A stretch of DNA of 64,000 nucleotides, from NCBI GenBank assembly GCA_949987705.1, contig OX465283.1, positions 7,668,207-7,732,206 of the forward strand, written 5' to 3'. The first letter of the stretch is position 1, and each line of letters opens with the position of its first letter. This stretch comes from Thereva unica (lineage: Eukaryota; Arthropoda; Insecta; Diptera; Therevidae). The position numbers were made by a program, and so were the translations under genes. Under the pieces are notes generated by a model. It ran no database searches. It worked only from the letters and a program-made list of their open reading frames with translations, and was not told the origin of the DNA. This document shows positions 34,601 to 45,374 of the stretch, piece by piece.

Positions 34601-36561
34601 GAAAAAGAAGCGAAATACGGCCAGTAAATTGATGGGCGGCGTTCTAGAAGATCGAGATACTTAGCAAAGCATGCAAACGACTGGACGAAGACTTCGGGTG
34701 CCGAATCTAACCTTAAATATTTAACAAGAAATAATTTACCTTATTTTTCTCGCGATTTTTCTTTTCCTTCTTCTCAATCTTTGCATCATCAATGGGTGGT
34801 ACTACAACAGGTTTTGGCGGCTGCTGGATAACATCCGGGAAACTACTATCCGAGCTATCCGATTGGTCATTGCTTTCTTTATTAGGTAATGGCACTCTTT
34901 GTGAGGTAGATTCATGTTCAGAATCACTAGATCCGTGTTCACTAAACTTTTCCTGAGGTATATTTGTGGTTATTTTCTGTGATGGCAGAGGTGGCGGAAT
35001 AGCAGCTTCCGTCGATTGCACTACTGCTGGCTGTGATTTTTTAATATCATCCTTCTGCTTTGAATTTTTCTCTTTCTTCTTTTCCTTTGCTGTATGATCT
35101 CTCTCCTTCTCCTTTTCTTTATTTTTATCTTTTTTCTTATGCTTGTGCCGCTTCTCAGCTTCCTTGTCATGCTTATCAGAAACTTTCTTATCAATTGGAA
35201 TATTAGAATTTTCTACTTTATTTTCAACTTTCTTGCATTCCTTCTCTTTAGAATGTATTATCGGCAGTTCTATTTTTTCTTTCTTATTTGTATCTAGTTT
35301 TTGTTCAGAATTGCTTTTGATTTGTGGTACAGTTATTGGGGCTATAGTTGAGGGCGGCATTGAAGCGTTACTACTGTTCGAACGTTCATCTTTATCCTTT
35401 TTATCACGTTCTTTATCTTTCCTTTCCCGTTCTTTATCCTTATCATGAGACTTCTTATCTTTTTTCGACTTCTTGCCGCTACTTGTTGACACTTTCTTTG
35501 CTTCAGGCTCAGTGTGATTGGGTTTTGTTGTTGATTTAATGCCATTCTCCTCTCTACTAGCTGCTGATGAGCTTCTTACAGGACTACTCGGCCGTTTGGG
35601 GCTCGGTATCCTCTTAGGACTAGGCGGCCTCTTAGCATTTTTATCTCTACTACGATCTCTTTCTTTAGAATGTGGTTTTTCCTTCTTTTTATCGTCCCGG
35701 CGATCATGTTTTTCATCAGTATTTTTCTTGCCTTCTTTACTTTCAGCTTTATCTTTATGAGGACTGTTATGCTTATGTTTATCCTTCTTTTCAGTCTTAT
35801 CGGGTTTTTCTTTCGTAACCACAGCTCCAGAAGTGCTGGTCTTTTCTGCTCCTTTTGCGCCGCTCTTATTGCTAGTAATAACAGGGCTACCTTTAGCTTT
35901 GGGATCTGGGGACACTTTTGGTGTTGTTTTTGTAATTGGTCGACCGAATAATGTCTCAAAAGTCTGCATCTTGCTATCATCAGGTCGAATTTTATATTTT
36001 TTGCTAGCATCACTGGTAAGCTTTGGTTTATTGAGTAATTGTGCTCGTTCATCTATTGAATCGCGACTTTTCTCATCGTGATTACTAATTATCTGTATTC
36101 CTCCACCTTTTAGTAGCTTTTGCCTGAATTCATCTGATGGTGAAGTGAATACATACGTTTTTATCTCATTTCTATGAAGTGGCGGCCCAGTTGTCTGCAA
36201 ATCCAGGTCGTAGCTAAATGTTGCGAATTTTGGTTCGGTACGATTCTTAAAGAATATATCAATATATATCAGAAATCCAGCATAGCCTGATTCTTTCAGC
36301 AAATACGGTGCTTCTTTATATGCTGTAAAGAAAAATATGTTGATTAGTAAATCCAAGCCAATTAAAATCTTTGAAGTTACTTCTTTTAGGTTTTGGAAAA
36401 GATTCGTGTAGATTAAATACAACTTTATCAACAAAATGATTTATATCGCTTTTATCTACTCCCCGTACATATACTTCCCAATCATGGGTGAAGCCTTCAG
36501 GTGTTTTCTTGCTTTTTAGTTTGGCAGTATGCCCTATTTCAAACTGCACCTTCACGGCCAT
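31664..36561 (-). CDS. ear: AF9/ENL homologue, YEATS-domain elongation cofactor
   Basis: YEATS proteins of the AF9/ENL type read acylated histone H3 and join super elongation or DOT1L complexes through a C-terminal AHD (known role). Coding exons on the minus strand: 36381-36561, 34740-36322 and 31664-32182, totalling 760 residues. Residues 1-about 130 form the YEATS domain ([50 protein letters not shown]). A very long Lys/Ser/Glu-rich low-complexity middle follows, then a C-terminal AHD ([20 protein letters not shown], then [20 protein letters not shown]). The start is the ATG before AVKVQFEIG; a GTG just upstream was not used. The 2.56-kb intron 2 is filled by LINE sequence. The gene is divergent from COX16 with a 1.1-kb gap. 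Confident. Confidence 0.93.
32340..34705 (+). mobile_element. RTE-like LINE remains, antisense in ear intron 2
   Basis: The plus strand encodes a decayed apurinic-type endonuclease: [18 protein letters not shown] (32760-32820), [13 protein letters not shown] (33037-33075), [16 protein letters not shown] (33345-33400) and [18 protein letters not shown] (33520-33575). This is the order seen in craniofacial-development-protein-2-like LINE endonucleases. Stops and shifts abound. C-terminal LINE-like sequence (RPRKRS) appears again at about 34590-34680. Antisense to ear. A related copy lies in CP190 intron 2, with shared ATGCTCTTGTCTATACAAGA. Confidence 0.75.
32838..33019 (+). mobile_element. Nested, truncated LINE 3' end with 15-bp target duplication
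   Basis: A 182-bp insert ends in a GAA repeat (AAGAAGAAGAAGA). It is flanked by CTACAAAAATATAAC (32823-32837) and CTATAAAAATATAAC (33020-33034), a target duplication with one mismatch. Removing the insert rejoins the host endonuclease frame (..[16 protein letters not shown]). The insert's last codons (GLDRQLTDE) echo the C-terminus at about 5660. Confidence 0.75.
36381..36561 (-). CDS. ear: ear coding exon 1 (first part of the YEATS domain)
   Basis: Sixty codons plus one base, donor at 36380/36379 (AA|GTAACT on the minus strand). The next exon begins at 36322 after TTTCTTTACAG. Splicing restores [20 protein letters not shown], which matches the family pattern, so the 58-bp intron is well supported. 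A non-coding 5' exon may lie upstream. Confidence 0.88.
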
Positions 36562-37645
36562 CACAGGCTGTTTATTCTACAAATAAAAAACATAACATAT
36601 TAATTTGTATTGAATTTGATCAATTATATATAATTGTTCTTTTAATTAATTTAAAAATCTGGATAACACACCCACCCGAAATTTTCTGGTTTGTCCCCTT
36701 GAAAAAATAAACAAGCGCTGACCGACTGTGTGGTGATACTTGTCAAATTGGAGAAATCAAAATCAAAATAAATTGTCCAGCATCTATTTAGTTCATTAAA
36801 TATATTTTAAATTATATTTATCATTTGGTTGACTACATTTCAATAGTTTACACAATAACTTATTTTGGATCAAAAAATTGAAAAATCTCCAGAAAATTGA
36901 CAGATCCACAAAATTTCACCGAAATTCACTTCGAGAAAAATCACATGAACGCGGAGCGCGGTTGGGGGCGCAACAATCGCCAATTAATAATTCCGCGGCT
37001 TACCACCCCAATCAACGAAATTTTCGGTGTAATTATTATAAAGAAACAAGTTAAATTATTTTTAGTTCATAAAGATTAATTAGCATTATTATTTTAATAA
37101 TAAATTAACCAAATTATTTTATTATTACTATAATAGAAAAAAATAACCATCACGGCTCCGCTTCGGACTCACGATTTGACACTCAATCGCGCGGGTGTGG
37201 ATTGAGAATTTCGGAACCGTCATCGAAAACTTGGGGGCTAGTAATCAAAATTTATCTTATGTCCAAACCATTGTTTCTTTCAAATCCACAAAATTATTGT
37301 ACACTTGAATTTAAAAAATTTAAAGAACTGTTAACAAAGTTTAAAATAATTATTTTACTGTAATGAAAGTTGATATTGTATTATTTTTATTTTAGAGTTT
37401 GATTATTAATTATAGTGTTTGTAAAACGTATAACTCCACAATATAAAAACAAACCCCATATAATGAAAAATTGTAAAAAACTTGAAATGGTCTAATCCAA
37501 ACAATACCTGTGAATTTGAGATGTGGTAAAGCCCTCGAGTTTACCATACCGGCTGTCAAAATAGAATCAGCTGTGAAACCTGTGAAACCATTGCCCTAGG
37601 GTTAAAAATATTTTATTTCATAAACAAAATTTATGTAAGAACACG
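36562..37645. promoter_or_regulatory. Divergent intergenic region, ear and COX16
   Basis: About 1.1 kb separates the start of ear from that of COX16, and both promoters must lie here. It is AT-rich with no transposon ends recognised. I could not identify a convincing TATA box or initiator for either gene. Confidence 0.4.
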
Positions 37646-37997
37646 ATGACTACTTTCATAAGAAACTTAAAACAAATGAAAATAAAAAAATCAGTAAGGT
37701 ATGGAATTCCATTTATAGTCCTTGTTGTTGGTGGCTCATTTGCACTGAAGGAATTCACATCGGTAAGGTAGGTGCACGCTTGTAAACATGGTAAATAACT
37801 TACAAAAGGGCCTCTCAAACAGGTATCAATTTACTAAAAAGAAGCTAGTCAGCCCGGAGGATATGAAGAAAATAGGTGTTACTATGAAATCACCAAAGGA
37901 AGTGACGCTGGAGAATGAATTTGAGAAAATCCAAAAAATTGATATTGATAATTGGGAGCAGAAGAGAGGTCCTAGACCGTGGGAGGAAGCGACATAG
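37646..37997 (+). CDS. Cox16: COX16 cytochrome c oxidase assembly factor
   Basis: Mitochondrial inner-membrane factor for complex IV assembly, linked to COX2 maturation (known family role). Two exons, 37646-37767 and 37823-37997, joined by a 55-bp intron (AAG|GTAGGT ... CAAACAG|GTATC), give 98 residues against about 106 in human. Features in order: a basic N-terminus (residues 1-18), one transmembrane segment with the motif YGIPFIVLVVGGSFALKEF (about 19-37), RYQF after the splice, and a charged C-terminus ending in the family signature DNWEQKRGPRPWEE. Starting at the in-intron ATG (37788) would lose the membrane segment, so the spliced model is preferred. AATAAA at 38023 lies 25 bp past the stop. 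Confidence 0.92.
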
Positions 37998-38094
37998 ATT
38001 TGTGATAGTTTTGTTTATTTAAAATAAAGTTGAAATATTTTTAAAAAATAAGATAAGTGTTATTAAAACATGTGAATGCTAAAAGCTAGGCTCA

Positions 38095-38250
38095 GTCAGA
38101 ATCCGCAGATCATTGTTGATGAATCTTGCGTTTGAATTTGAACTCTAGCATGTACGAGTACGGGAATACTGACTGCGGGAGATTATTCCACAGTCGAGTT
38201 TTTTCTATTTATAAACGACTTTATATATAGTATAATGCGAAAAAAGAGAA
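38095..38250 (-). mobile_element. CR1/Jockey-like LINE 3' scrap
   Basis: On the minus strand it carries the CGACTGTGGAATAATCTCCC block and the following FKR-tail region seen at 22320-22400 and 12240-12310. About 150 bp. Confidence 0.55.
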
Positions 38251-38254
38251 CTGA

Positions 38255-38960
38255 GCCATGATAAGGAGAATCAATCTGGCTAGTGTTGTATTGCTTGTAG
38301 TCGTTGCTGACCGAAGCAGCAATTTTCATCTCTTGATATTGAGATGCTTTTCCGCATTGATTTTTAATCCGTTTGACTGGGCGATGCAGGATGTGTCGTA
38401 TAAGATGTCCGTTGCTTCGGCATCCGAGTCGGGAAGAAGAAAGAAGGACAGTTATGTAGATGGAAAAGGCAAAGGACTTTGATGTTGCAGAGATTCGAAC
38501 CTGGTATCGCTGGGATGGTAGTCTGACGCCTTACTCCCCCCAAGCGCTCGGTACTCGTGCCTCAACGCCGTTTCTTCCATATCGGCCGCAAAGTTATTCC
38601 AGTACACTTCCCGTTTCGATTTCATTTTCTGCCGAACTTCTTTGTTCAATCGTCGGTATTGCTCAAAGTCTACATGTTCATTCGTTTCCGCGGATCGACG
38701 AAGTCCAGACAGCTGTCCAAGATCCATGGATGCGTCGGTTTACGGATAGGACACAATTCCATTGCACACCCTACATTAGACTCAGACATTATTGCCTTTC
38801 TTCTACATCGATATCTTCCGGTATATCTCGCCACGAAATTGCTGGATATTGCCGTTTGAAACTTTCGTTCGATGGCCGGGTTCCATAGGCACGCCAAATT
38901 TTTCTTGGCTGGTGGTGGCGCCGTTTTCCGGCTGCCCGGATGCAGTAGCATTATTTCGTG
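38255..38960 (-). mobile_element. RTE-like LINE linker and RT scraps
   Basis: The minus strand encodes, from about 38890, FQTAISSNFVARYTGRYR, then DFEQYRRLNKEVRQKMKSKR (about 38665-38605) and WNNFAADMEETALRHEYRAL. This is the linker before the RT. Near 38415-38330 it jumps to DILYDTSCIAQS..KINAEKH, matching the later RT part at 19540-19600. An internal deletion joins the two parts. Confidence 0.7.
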
Positions 38961-39532
38961 AATAGTTAGTTCATGTATCCATGTGGTTTCTTGCCTAGTT
39001 TCTCCGGTTTCTCGATTCTGGCCCGCCCTATGTTTCGAAAGATGTACGTAGAGGTGTAGTTAAAACTTGTTTTTTGATTTTTCGACCGTTTTTTTTTTCA
39101 TTTAATAAATACGTTATGACTTACATTATAACAGACAAAATTGAGATATATGTAACTGTCAAAACATATTTAAAAAAGTAATAAATCAATACGTCTCTTT
39201 CTCGCAGAATATTTCTATCTTTTCCGCAAAATTAGTTTTTCTAGCAGATTTATCAGCCGAAAAAAAAGCGAGTGTCATAAGGGCATTAGGCTCACAGATC
39301 ATCGCTAAACTCCTTTCAACTTCAAATAATCGCAAAAAGAATGAACAAATCCAAACTCAAATCATTCAATATTTAACTAATACTTAATAAATATGTTTTA
39401 TTTATAAATTGCATATTTTTTTTTTTCAATTTGACCAACAAATAAAATTTCACTTAAAACCTAGAACCAAGTAAACTTTCTATGTTTCAATAATACAATT
39501 ATTTAAAAAAATATTTTGATATTTGTCCTTTT
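38961..39532. other. AT-rich gap containing the CP190 3' UTR
   Basis: No gene. TTTATT at 39397-39402 (AATAAA on the minus strand), about 130 bp past the CP190 stop, is the likely poly(A) signal. Confidence 0.5.
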
Positions 39533-42500
39533 TTATATTTCATTCTCGTCATCCTCGTCCCCCCAATCAGCTATTAAATTCTTAATATCTGCCTTCGTTA
39601 ATATTAAGTCCCCCTCGGCATTTTTCTTACCTGGTTCCTTCTCTGAAACTGGCTTCTCTTCATCTACCTTGCTACTCCCCGTTTCAGCTTTCTTTTTTGT
39701 TTCTTCTTCTTCATTTTGTTCCTCCTCTTTATTTTGTTCTTCTTCTTCCTTTTCTTCAACATCTGATGAGGCTTCTTCGGGTTTCGTATCATCTTCTGGC
39801 TCCTCAGGATCGTTATCTTTCTCATCTTCCTTTAGAGGATCTGTTTTTTCATTACTATCCACTTCCATGGGGCTTCCGGGCTGAGATTTTTCTTGAGAAT
39901 TTCTAGGAGTTTGTGGCTTTATTGCTTTTTCCATTTCTTTTAATTGTTTTTCAGTGGTGTCCTCCTTTTCCTCTGGTTCTTCAGTGGCGGTAGTTTTCTT
40001 TTCCGTTGGTATTTCCACTGTGGCAATCGTTTCGAACAATATTTCAGCATCAGTAGTATCGTTACTTGGCGTTTTAACATCCTCTCGGTCTGCTTCTTTT
40101 TCGCTTTTCTCTGAAGACTTCTCAATTTCGTCCTCCTTTTCATGGGGACCCTCTTCCTCTTCATCCTCCTCGTCCTCTTCTTCTTCATCTGCCCAATCCG
40201 TAAGAAGTTTCATTTTTAAATCCAACGAATCATTTGGTTTTGTTGGTGACTTTTCTTCGTCGTTTGGTTTTTCCTTCTTAACATCTTCGCTTTCTGACTT
40301 TTCCTGAAATAAATGGTTTCACAAAAATATAATTAAAATAGTTTAAAAACTAAGAAAAAATGCCCACATACCGATTTCGGCGAGGAAGCAACATCTGCCG
40401 AATCCTCGTCCAAGTTCTTCTTACTCTCTGCTTCATTTGCCTCTATTTGATCTTCTGAAACTTTGTCAGTTGTTACTATTGTCTCCATATCCACACCTTC
40501 ATGACTGTACACAAGCAGCATATTATCTCCAGTTACATTACGAGCCGAAGGCTCAGCAGTTTCGTGGCCGAGTTCTTCTTCATTTAAAACCATAACTAGA
40601 CCATCATGCTGTTGGCCAATTTGCGACATTATCTCCCGCCTTTGCGCTGGTGTTAATTCCATCTCGCTGCCGTCAACGTTTACGAATCTTGGCTCCTCTT
40701 CTGCAGCATTAGCTTCCGTTTGTTGACTTGAAGCTGGTGTTTCTTCCCCAGTAGGATTTGTATCGAGAAGCCCTAAGCTAGCAGCAATACCAGTACCGAT
40801 GCTATTTAACTCCACTGTTTCAGCTACACCTGTATTCGATTCAATAATGGGATTTTTAGGCAGACTGATATCAGACAATATTTTGATCTTCTGCTGGCTA
40901 CTTTCGTTCTGCGTTTGCGACTGAGACTCCGCATCACTTTCCATAGTATCGTCATCGGAAAAATCTAGTACGCCATCTTCCCTGGCGCGATCCCTGTGTT
41001 GTGTTTTCATGTGTGAATACAAGTCAATGTTTCGTGCGAAGGTCTTGTTGCAGTACATGCATTCTTCGTTCTCCTTCTTGACATCATGCAGCTCTACCAT
41101 ATGCTTCTCGAGCATTCCATTATCTAGTAGTACTTGATTGCACAAGCTGCACTTCGGGAATACGTAATTTGGTGGCGGTTTAATAGTATGATCAGCGTAC
41201 ATATGATGGTAGAGTTCGCGATTGTTAGATGAACGCCATCCGCAGTGCTCGCAGAGGCGAGAATCTATTTTTTCTTTGTGTGTATTTATCAAGTGGCGAC
41301 GGAAACCACGATAGGAAGGAATGCTTATTGGCCGGCCATTGACACCACAGCGCAAGCATAACCATGGACCTGTTGGTAAAGAAATATTGATTTATTAAAT
41401 ATAGAAGATAAGAAATATTTGCTTGCCAAAAAGAGGGGACCTAAAAGTATGCAAAAATTGGAGCTCCTACCGCAAAACGATTATAGCAAAAATATTGGCC
41501 TAGATTTCCAATTAAAAGAATAACAAGCAGGTCCTCACTACTTAAATCTTACCTCCACGAAGATGTTGACTTTACATCGGATGTCCTCTGGATGCTCTTG
41601 TCTATACAAGAGTAACAGACGGAGGAGGGTGAAAGGCGAGTGTTTCGCGCCTCAAAACGAAACAGTTTCCAGACTGGTCTTCCAGGTTGGGGGTTAGGCG
41701 GCAGGTTATCGTATAACCCAACAGTCACGAGGCAGGCCTCGGACAGAATGGACCCAACGGCAACAAAATATGGAATTTGATTTTGGAACGTCAGAACGCT
41801 CAACTGGGGCCGTATTTGGTTTCTCGAGTCGACATTGTCGTCTGTCGATAAATAAAAATTGGCATTTGGCGACACGATATCGTCTCTTTACGTGTCGATA
41901 AAGACGTTTGACGATTATTAAACAGCTCAATTTATGCATGCAATAAACTTTTAACAATTTGTATTTTAATTAAATATACTTGGTTTACTGCCCTTGGAGT
42001 AATTCCATAATTTGATGGTTTTCTATGGTCGGGCTTATCTGTCGACATTGTCGTGATGCCAAATATGAAACTTAGAGAAAGTCGAGAAGCTTTTTTTGTC
42101 GAGTCGATCCATCGACTCGAGAAACCAAATACGGCCCCTGGACGGGCGCTCTGCGATTACTGGAAAAGTACGGCATCGCAATCACCGCTCTACAAGAAAC
42201 CAAATGAACTCACAGTGGCGTAATGGATCTCAGAACCCACACGAACTCAGTGGGTCATCGAATGGAAGAAAGAGTTCGGAGTTGCCTTCATAGTGGAAAA
42301 GACAATGAAATCCACTGATTCTGGACTTCAAGCCAATAAACAAAAGAATATGTACGCTTCGATTTAAAACAAGACTACATAACATTAGTCTCATGAACGT
42401 CCATGCGGCCACAGAAGACAAGACGGATGAGGAGAGAGATATTAACTAATAATTAACAACTTGACTTCATATTTACCTGTCCGGTTTTCTGCGCCCAATG

Positions 42501-44068
42501 CTATCAACGAATGCATTGTTTTGCTGTCGATACGCCTGGGCTGCGCAGCACTTGCTGACGGGGGCGGTGGGGGTGGTGAGGCTTTTGTTATCGCTAAAGT
42601 AGTAATAGGCTTTGTACTTGGAGATGATTCAATTTTAATATCTGCCACTTCCTTCTCCACAGGATCTGGGGCTTCGGTTTTTACAATAATCTTTTGTTGC
42701 GATTGCTTTCCACTTGTTTGTGGCATAATTTTCAATTTGATATTTTTATTATTTTTAACAAGATGTGGATACTTCCGTAGAACCTCACTGATTATTTTAG
42801 CATGATTAACATTAGCTGAAGACGAATCTTTAACTACAATAGTTGGTCTCTGTGACGATTCCGCATGCTGCTTCGGCTGCTTCTTATAAGTGGCCGCCTT
42901 TTCAGTGAAAGCCTGTTGTTTCTTAATTTGTTTTTCCACAGATGCTGGAGGAACATAATCGTCATCATCATCATCATTTTGAAACTCATCATCAAGAACT
43001 TCATCGAATTCATTATCATCGTCGAATTCCTGCGCTATTTGCTTTCTCATTCTCTGTTGTTCGGCGTATTCTTTAACATCCTGTATATTTGGTTTCTTTT
43101 CTGGCGGAGACTCGTAGGAAGAAACTGATGACGATGGTCGTTTATTGTTATTATTTGTATATCCTCTACGTAATTGCTCAAATGGTGAAGCATAGGTCTC
43201 GTGCTTTCGAATTAAATTATCATAATCATAAGCTTCTGGCTCTTCTTTACATATTAGCGGCTTGCTTTCATAGGATATGCTATCAAAAGACGGCTCAAAG
43301 GTTTCTGGCGGCAAATTATCTTCATTACAATCGAAACGTGACGGACCCTTTACTGGGGTCTTGGAATGCGGATATTTCGCCAGAATTTGTGCCGATTCTG
43401 GCAAATTCTTTCCGGGAAAATAATTTGGATTAACAGGTTTTATTTGCAGTGTTTTATATTGTACAGAATTGTTACTGCCATGCGTTCGACGCTGAACCGT
43501 TTGAGCGGAGGTGCCAGTATTCTGAGTTCGTACTAAAGATGCAGAATTTCTTGGGCGTCCAGGTCCTGGTCCTGTCCCAGATACAGGTATAAGGCGGCGA
43601 TATGGTTTCTGCGGCGAACGATTTGGCTAAAAATACTAATAAATTAAGGAAATTACAAACAACACTAAGTACCTTCGGATGATTCCCTTCCATAGTCCTT
43701 CTGTGTGCTTCGAGCAACTTTAGCAGGACTGTCATGTTCATATCTTTGGCAGTTTTCAACAGTTTCCCATACATTTTCAATTCGAACTCAAGGGTTCCAG
43801 TATACATGAAGTTGACAATTGGTACAACCACGTCGGCCTGCAGCTCCAGTGGCATAATCAAGACATCCTCGATCATTTCGCAGGTTTGTTCCAAAACATT
43901 AAAGTAATCTGTACAAGCGCTAAGCACTAAACGATGCACCTTCAGCTGAGAGTTATCATTGAATTGTAATGTTAAATCACAATAGTCAGTTTTATTAAAG
44001 AAGTTCTGAAGCTTCTGCAGGAAGAAGACCCCCCAGTTGTCCACCTTTACTGATTTTATTTCTTCCAT
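39533..44068 (-). CDS. Cp190: CP190 insulator/centrosomal protein (BTB, C2H2 zinc fingers)
   Basis: CP190 bridges DNA-bound insulator proteins (CTCF, Su(Hw), BEAF) and binds centrosomes in mitosis (known from Drosophila). Minus-strand exons: 43673-44068, 42477-43626, 40372-41369 and 39533-40303, totalling 1104 residues; the Drosophila protein is about 1096. Residues about 5-120 are the BTB domain (VKVDNWGVFFLQKLQNFFNK, then CDLTLQF and HRLVLSACTDYFNVLEQ). A disordered Asp-rich middle follows (DDDDDDYVPP). Exon 3 holds four C2H2-type fingers (CLRCGVNG..H..H; CEHCGWRS; CSLCNQVL; CMYCNKTF). The C-terminus is highly acidic and ends ADWGDEDDENEI. Start chosen at MEEIKSVKVDNWG. Intron 2 (1.1 kb) holds a LINE and MITE. 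Divergent from MRG15. Confidence 0.95.
41555..42440 (+). mobile_element. RTE-like LINE remnant in CP190 intron 2, split by a MITE
   Basis: The two halves, 41555-41806 and 42138-42440, are collinear with the copy in ear intron 2 (32510-32830 and 33040-33300). Shared blocks include TGCTCTTGTCTATACAAGAG, GGTTGGGGGTT and TCATCGAATGGAAGAA. Encoded pieces include [23 protein letters not shown] and NVHAATED. Antisense to CP190, as in ear. The central 331 bp is a later insertion. Confidence 0.75.
41804..42140. mobile_element. 331-bp MITE with CTG duplication, inside the intronic LINE
   Basis: The element is 41807-42137, with inverted ends GGGCCGTATTTGGTTTCTCG and CGAGAAACCAAATACGGCCC. CTG flanks both sides (41804-41806, 42138-42140). 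Deleting the element and one CTG restores GCTCAACTGGACGGGCGCTC, which matches the uninterrupted ear-intron copy (GCTCAACAGAACGGGCGATC). The GGGCC-type ends and 3-bp duplication suggest PIF/Harbinger. GTCGA-rich inside; non-coding. Confidence 0.8.
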
Positions 44069-45010
44069 ACTTTCAAGCAAGTAAAACTATATTCAATTAA
44101 CGAATTTTATGTCTTTAACAATTGTAACAGTATTTATATAAATATGTGACAAAATATATTACATTCGGGGAAAGCTTTTTCAGTTTATTTTAAAAACTAA
44201 TATAAAGCACAAATAATTTTGCCACCACTGATTATCTTACAAGTTTAATGTCAAAAGCTTTTCACATGACGCTCACGAAAATTCGGCATACTGTAGTCCG
44301 CCATAAGCACTTTATTAAATATTGTAATTATTTTCTGGATGAAACCTTTTACTATATTTTATACAGCAAATATTTATTTTAAACTTTGAATTATCCAAAC
44401 AAAACAAAAATGGTGCAGCTAGGAAAAAAACTTGGACCGTCACAACAAGTCTCTTTAGCAAGCTAAGCTGAAGGGTAAGTTTCACACGAAGCCACCAAGT
44501 TGACCTCTTTCTAAATCAACAATTCTCAAATCCAGAACGTAACTATTTGGAATTATCTAAACATTTTTCAACTTTTTTCACATTTTTATTATTATAGATC
44601 TTTATCTAATGAGTAGAATTTTTATGTACAAAAACCCTTTTGACTTTTATTAAATCCTGCACAGAAGTCGCTGCCTTTTTCTCCTTTACTTCAACCCAAA
44701 ATGGCGACTCGTCGAATTTGCGACGCCACCGTTGTGTGGTAGTTGTATTAAATTAGTACTAAAAAACTTTGGTGTTGGTGATTTTATAACTTTTTCCCGA
44801 AACGATCAAAGTAAATTCGACGAAAATACTAGATGGCGTTTCAAATTTAATCATATATCGTAGCGCAGACGATGTTGAATGATAAATTTATAATTTTATT
44901 GGTCTAAAGATGAGAGCTTTTTTATTATTTAAAATTTACGTTTGTAAAAAAACTAAATGAGAAAACACATTTATTTTTATTTTTTTGATGTAAAAAAATT
45001 AGGCTAAAAT
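44069..45010. promoter_or_regulatory. CP190 upstream region
   Basis: Sequence 5' of CP190, AT-rich and without recognised repeats. It contains a GC-richer patch at about 44660-44730 (AAAATGGCGACTCGTCG). No promoter element could be fixed with confidence. Confidence 0.35.
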
Positions 45011-45014
45011 TAGA

Positions 45015-45370
45015 GTAATTCTTACTAGTTTTTACTACAAGTCTGTCATGTCGTTCAATAATGGTGCAATTTCTAGTTATAAGCTTAATTTGAAGAATAG
45101 AAGAGACTAGATAGGCTATGTGGGATTTTAGGGTTTTGATACACCATGTATTGAACTCTGGGATGCTATATGAATTCGGAAATACTAACTGCGGAAGATT
45201 ATATGTACCACCATCGAGTTGTTTTATTTATAAACGAATTTCTTGACCGAATTGGGTGGGGTCAATGGACTGGGCTAGTCTTGTCTAAAATGCTGCCGTG
45301 CGGGCAGGAAGTTCAGTGGTATAGTCTCTATAAGTGCTTTTCCAAGAATACATACTTGAAAGCTTGAAAA
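45015..45370 (-). mobile_element. CR1/Jockey-like LINE 3' end
   Basis: The minus strand includes the 3' UTR block (ACTACAAGTCTGTCATGTCG and AAGCTTAATTTGAAG on the plus strand), then GAATTCATATAGCATCCCAG and the CTCGATGGTGG block. Coding traces end near 45330. Heavily decayed. Confidence 0.5.
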
Positions 45371-45374
45371 TACC

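Noticed and set aside
35094..36081. Several open frames on the plus strand and other frames opposite the middle of ear (for example 35143-35448, 35670-35951)
   Set aside because: Shadows of the long Lys/Ser-rich low-complexity coding exon on the minus strand; their Phe/Leu/Ser composition is the mirror of Lys/Glu codons.
37788..37997. COX16 as an unspliced 69-residue frame starting in the intron
   Set aside because: It would lack the conserved transmembrane segment; the 55-bp intron restores the full family pattern with consensus splice sites.
39516..40307. Ser/Phe-rich frames on the plus strand opposite CP190 exon 4
   Set aside because: Mirror images of the Glu/Asp/Lys-rich CP190 C-terminus; no independent signal.
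44069..44080. CP190 start four codons upstream (TTG at 44080)
   Set aside because: It is not ATG; the ATG at 44068 matches the N-terminus of the Drosophila protein.
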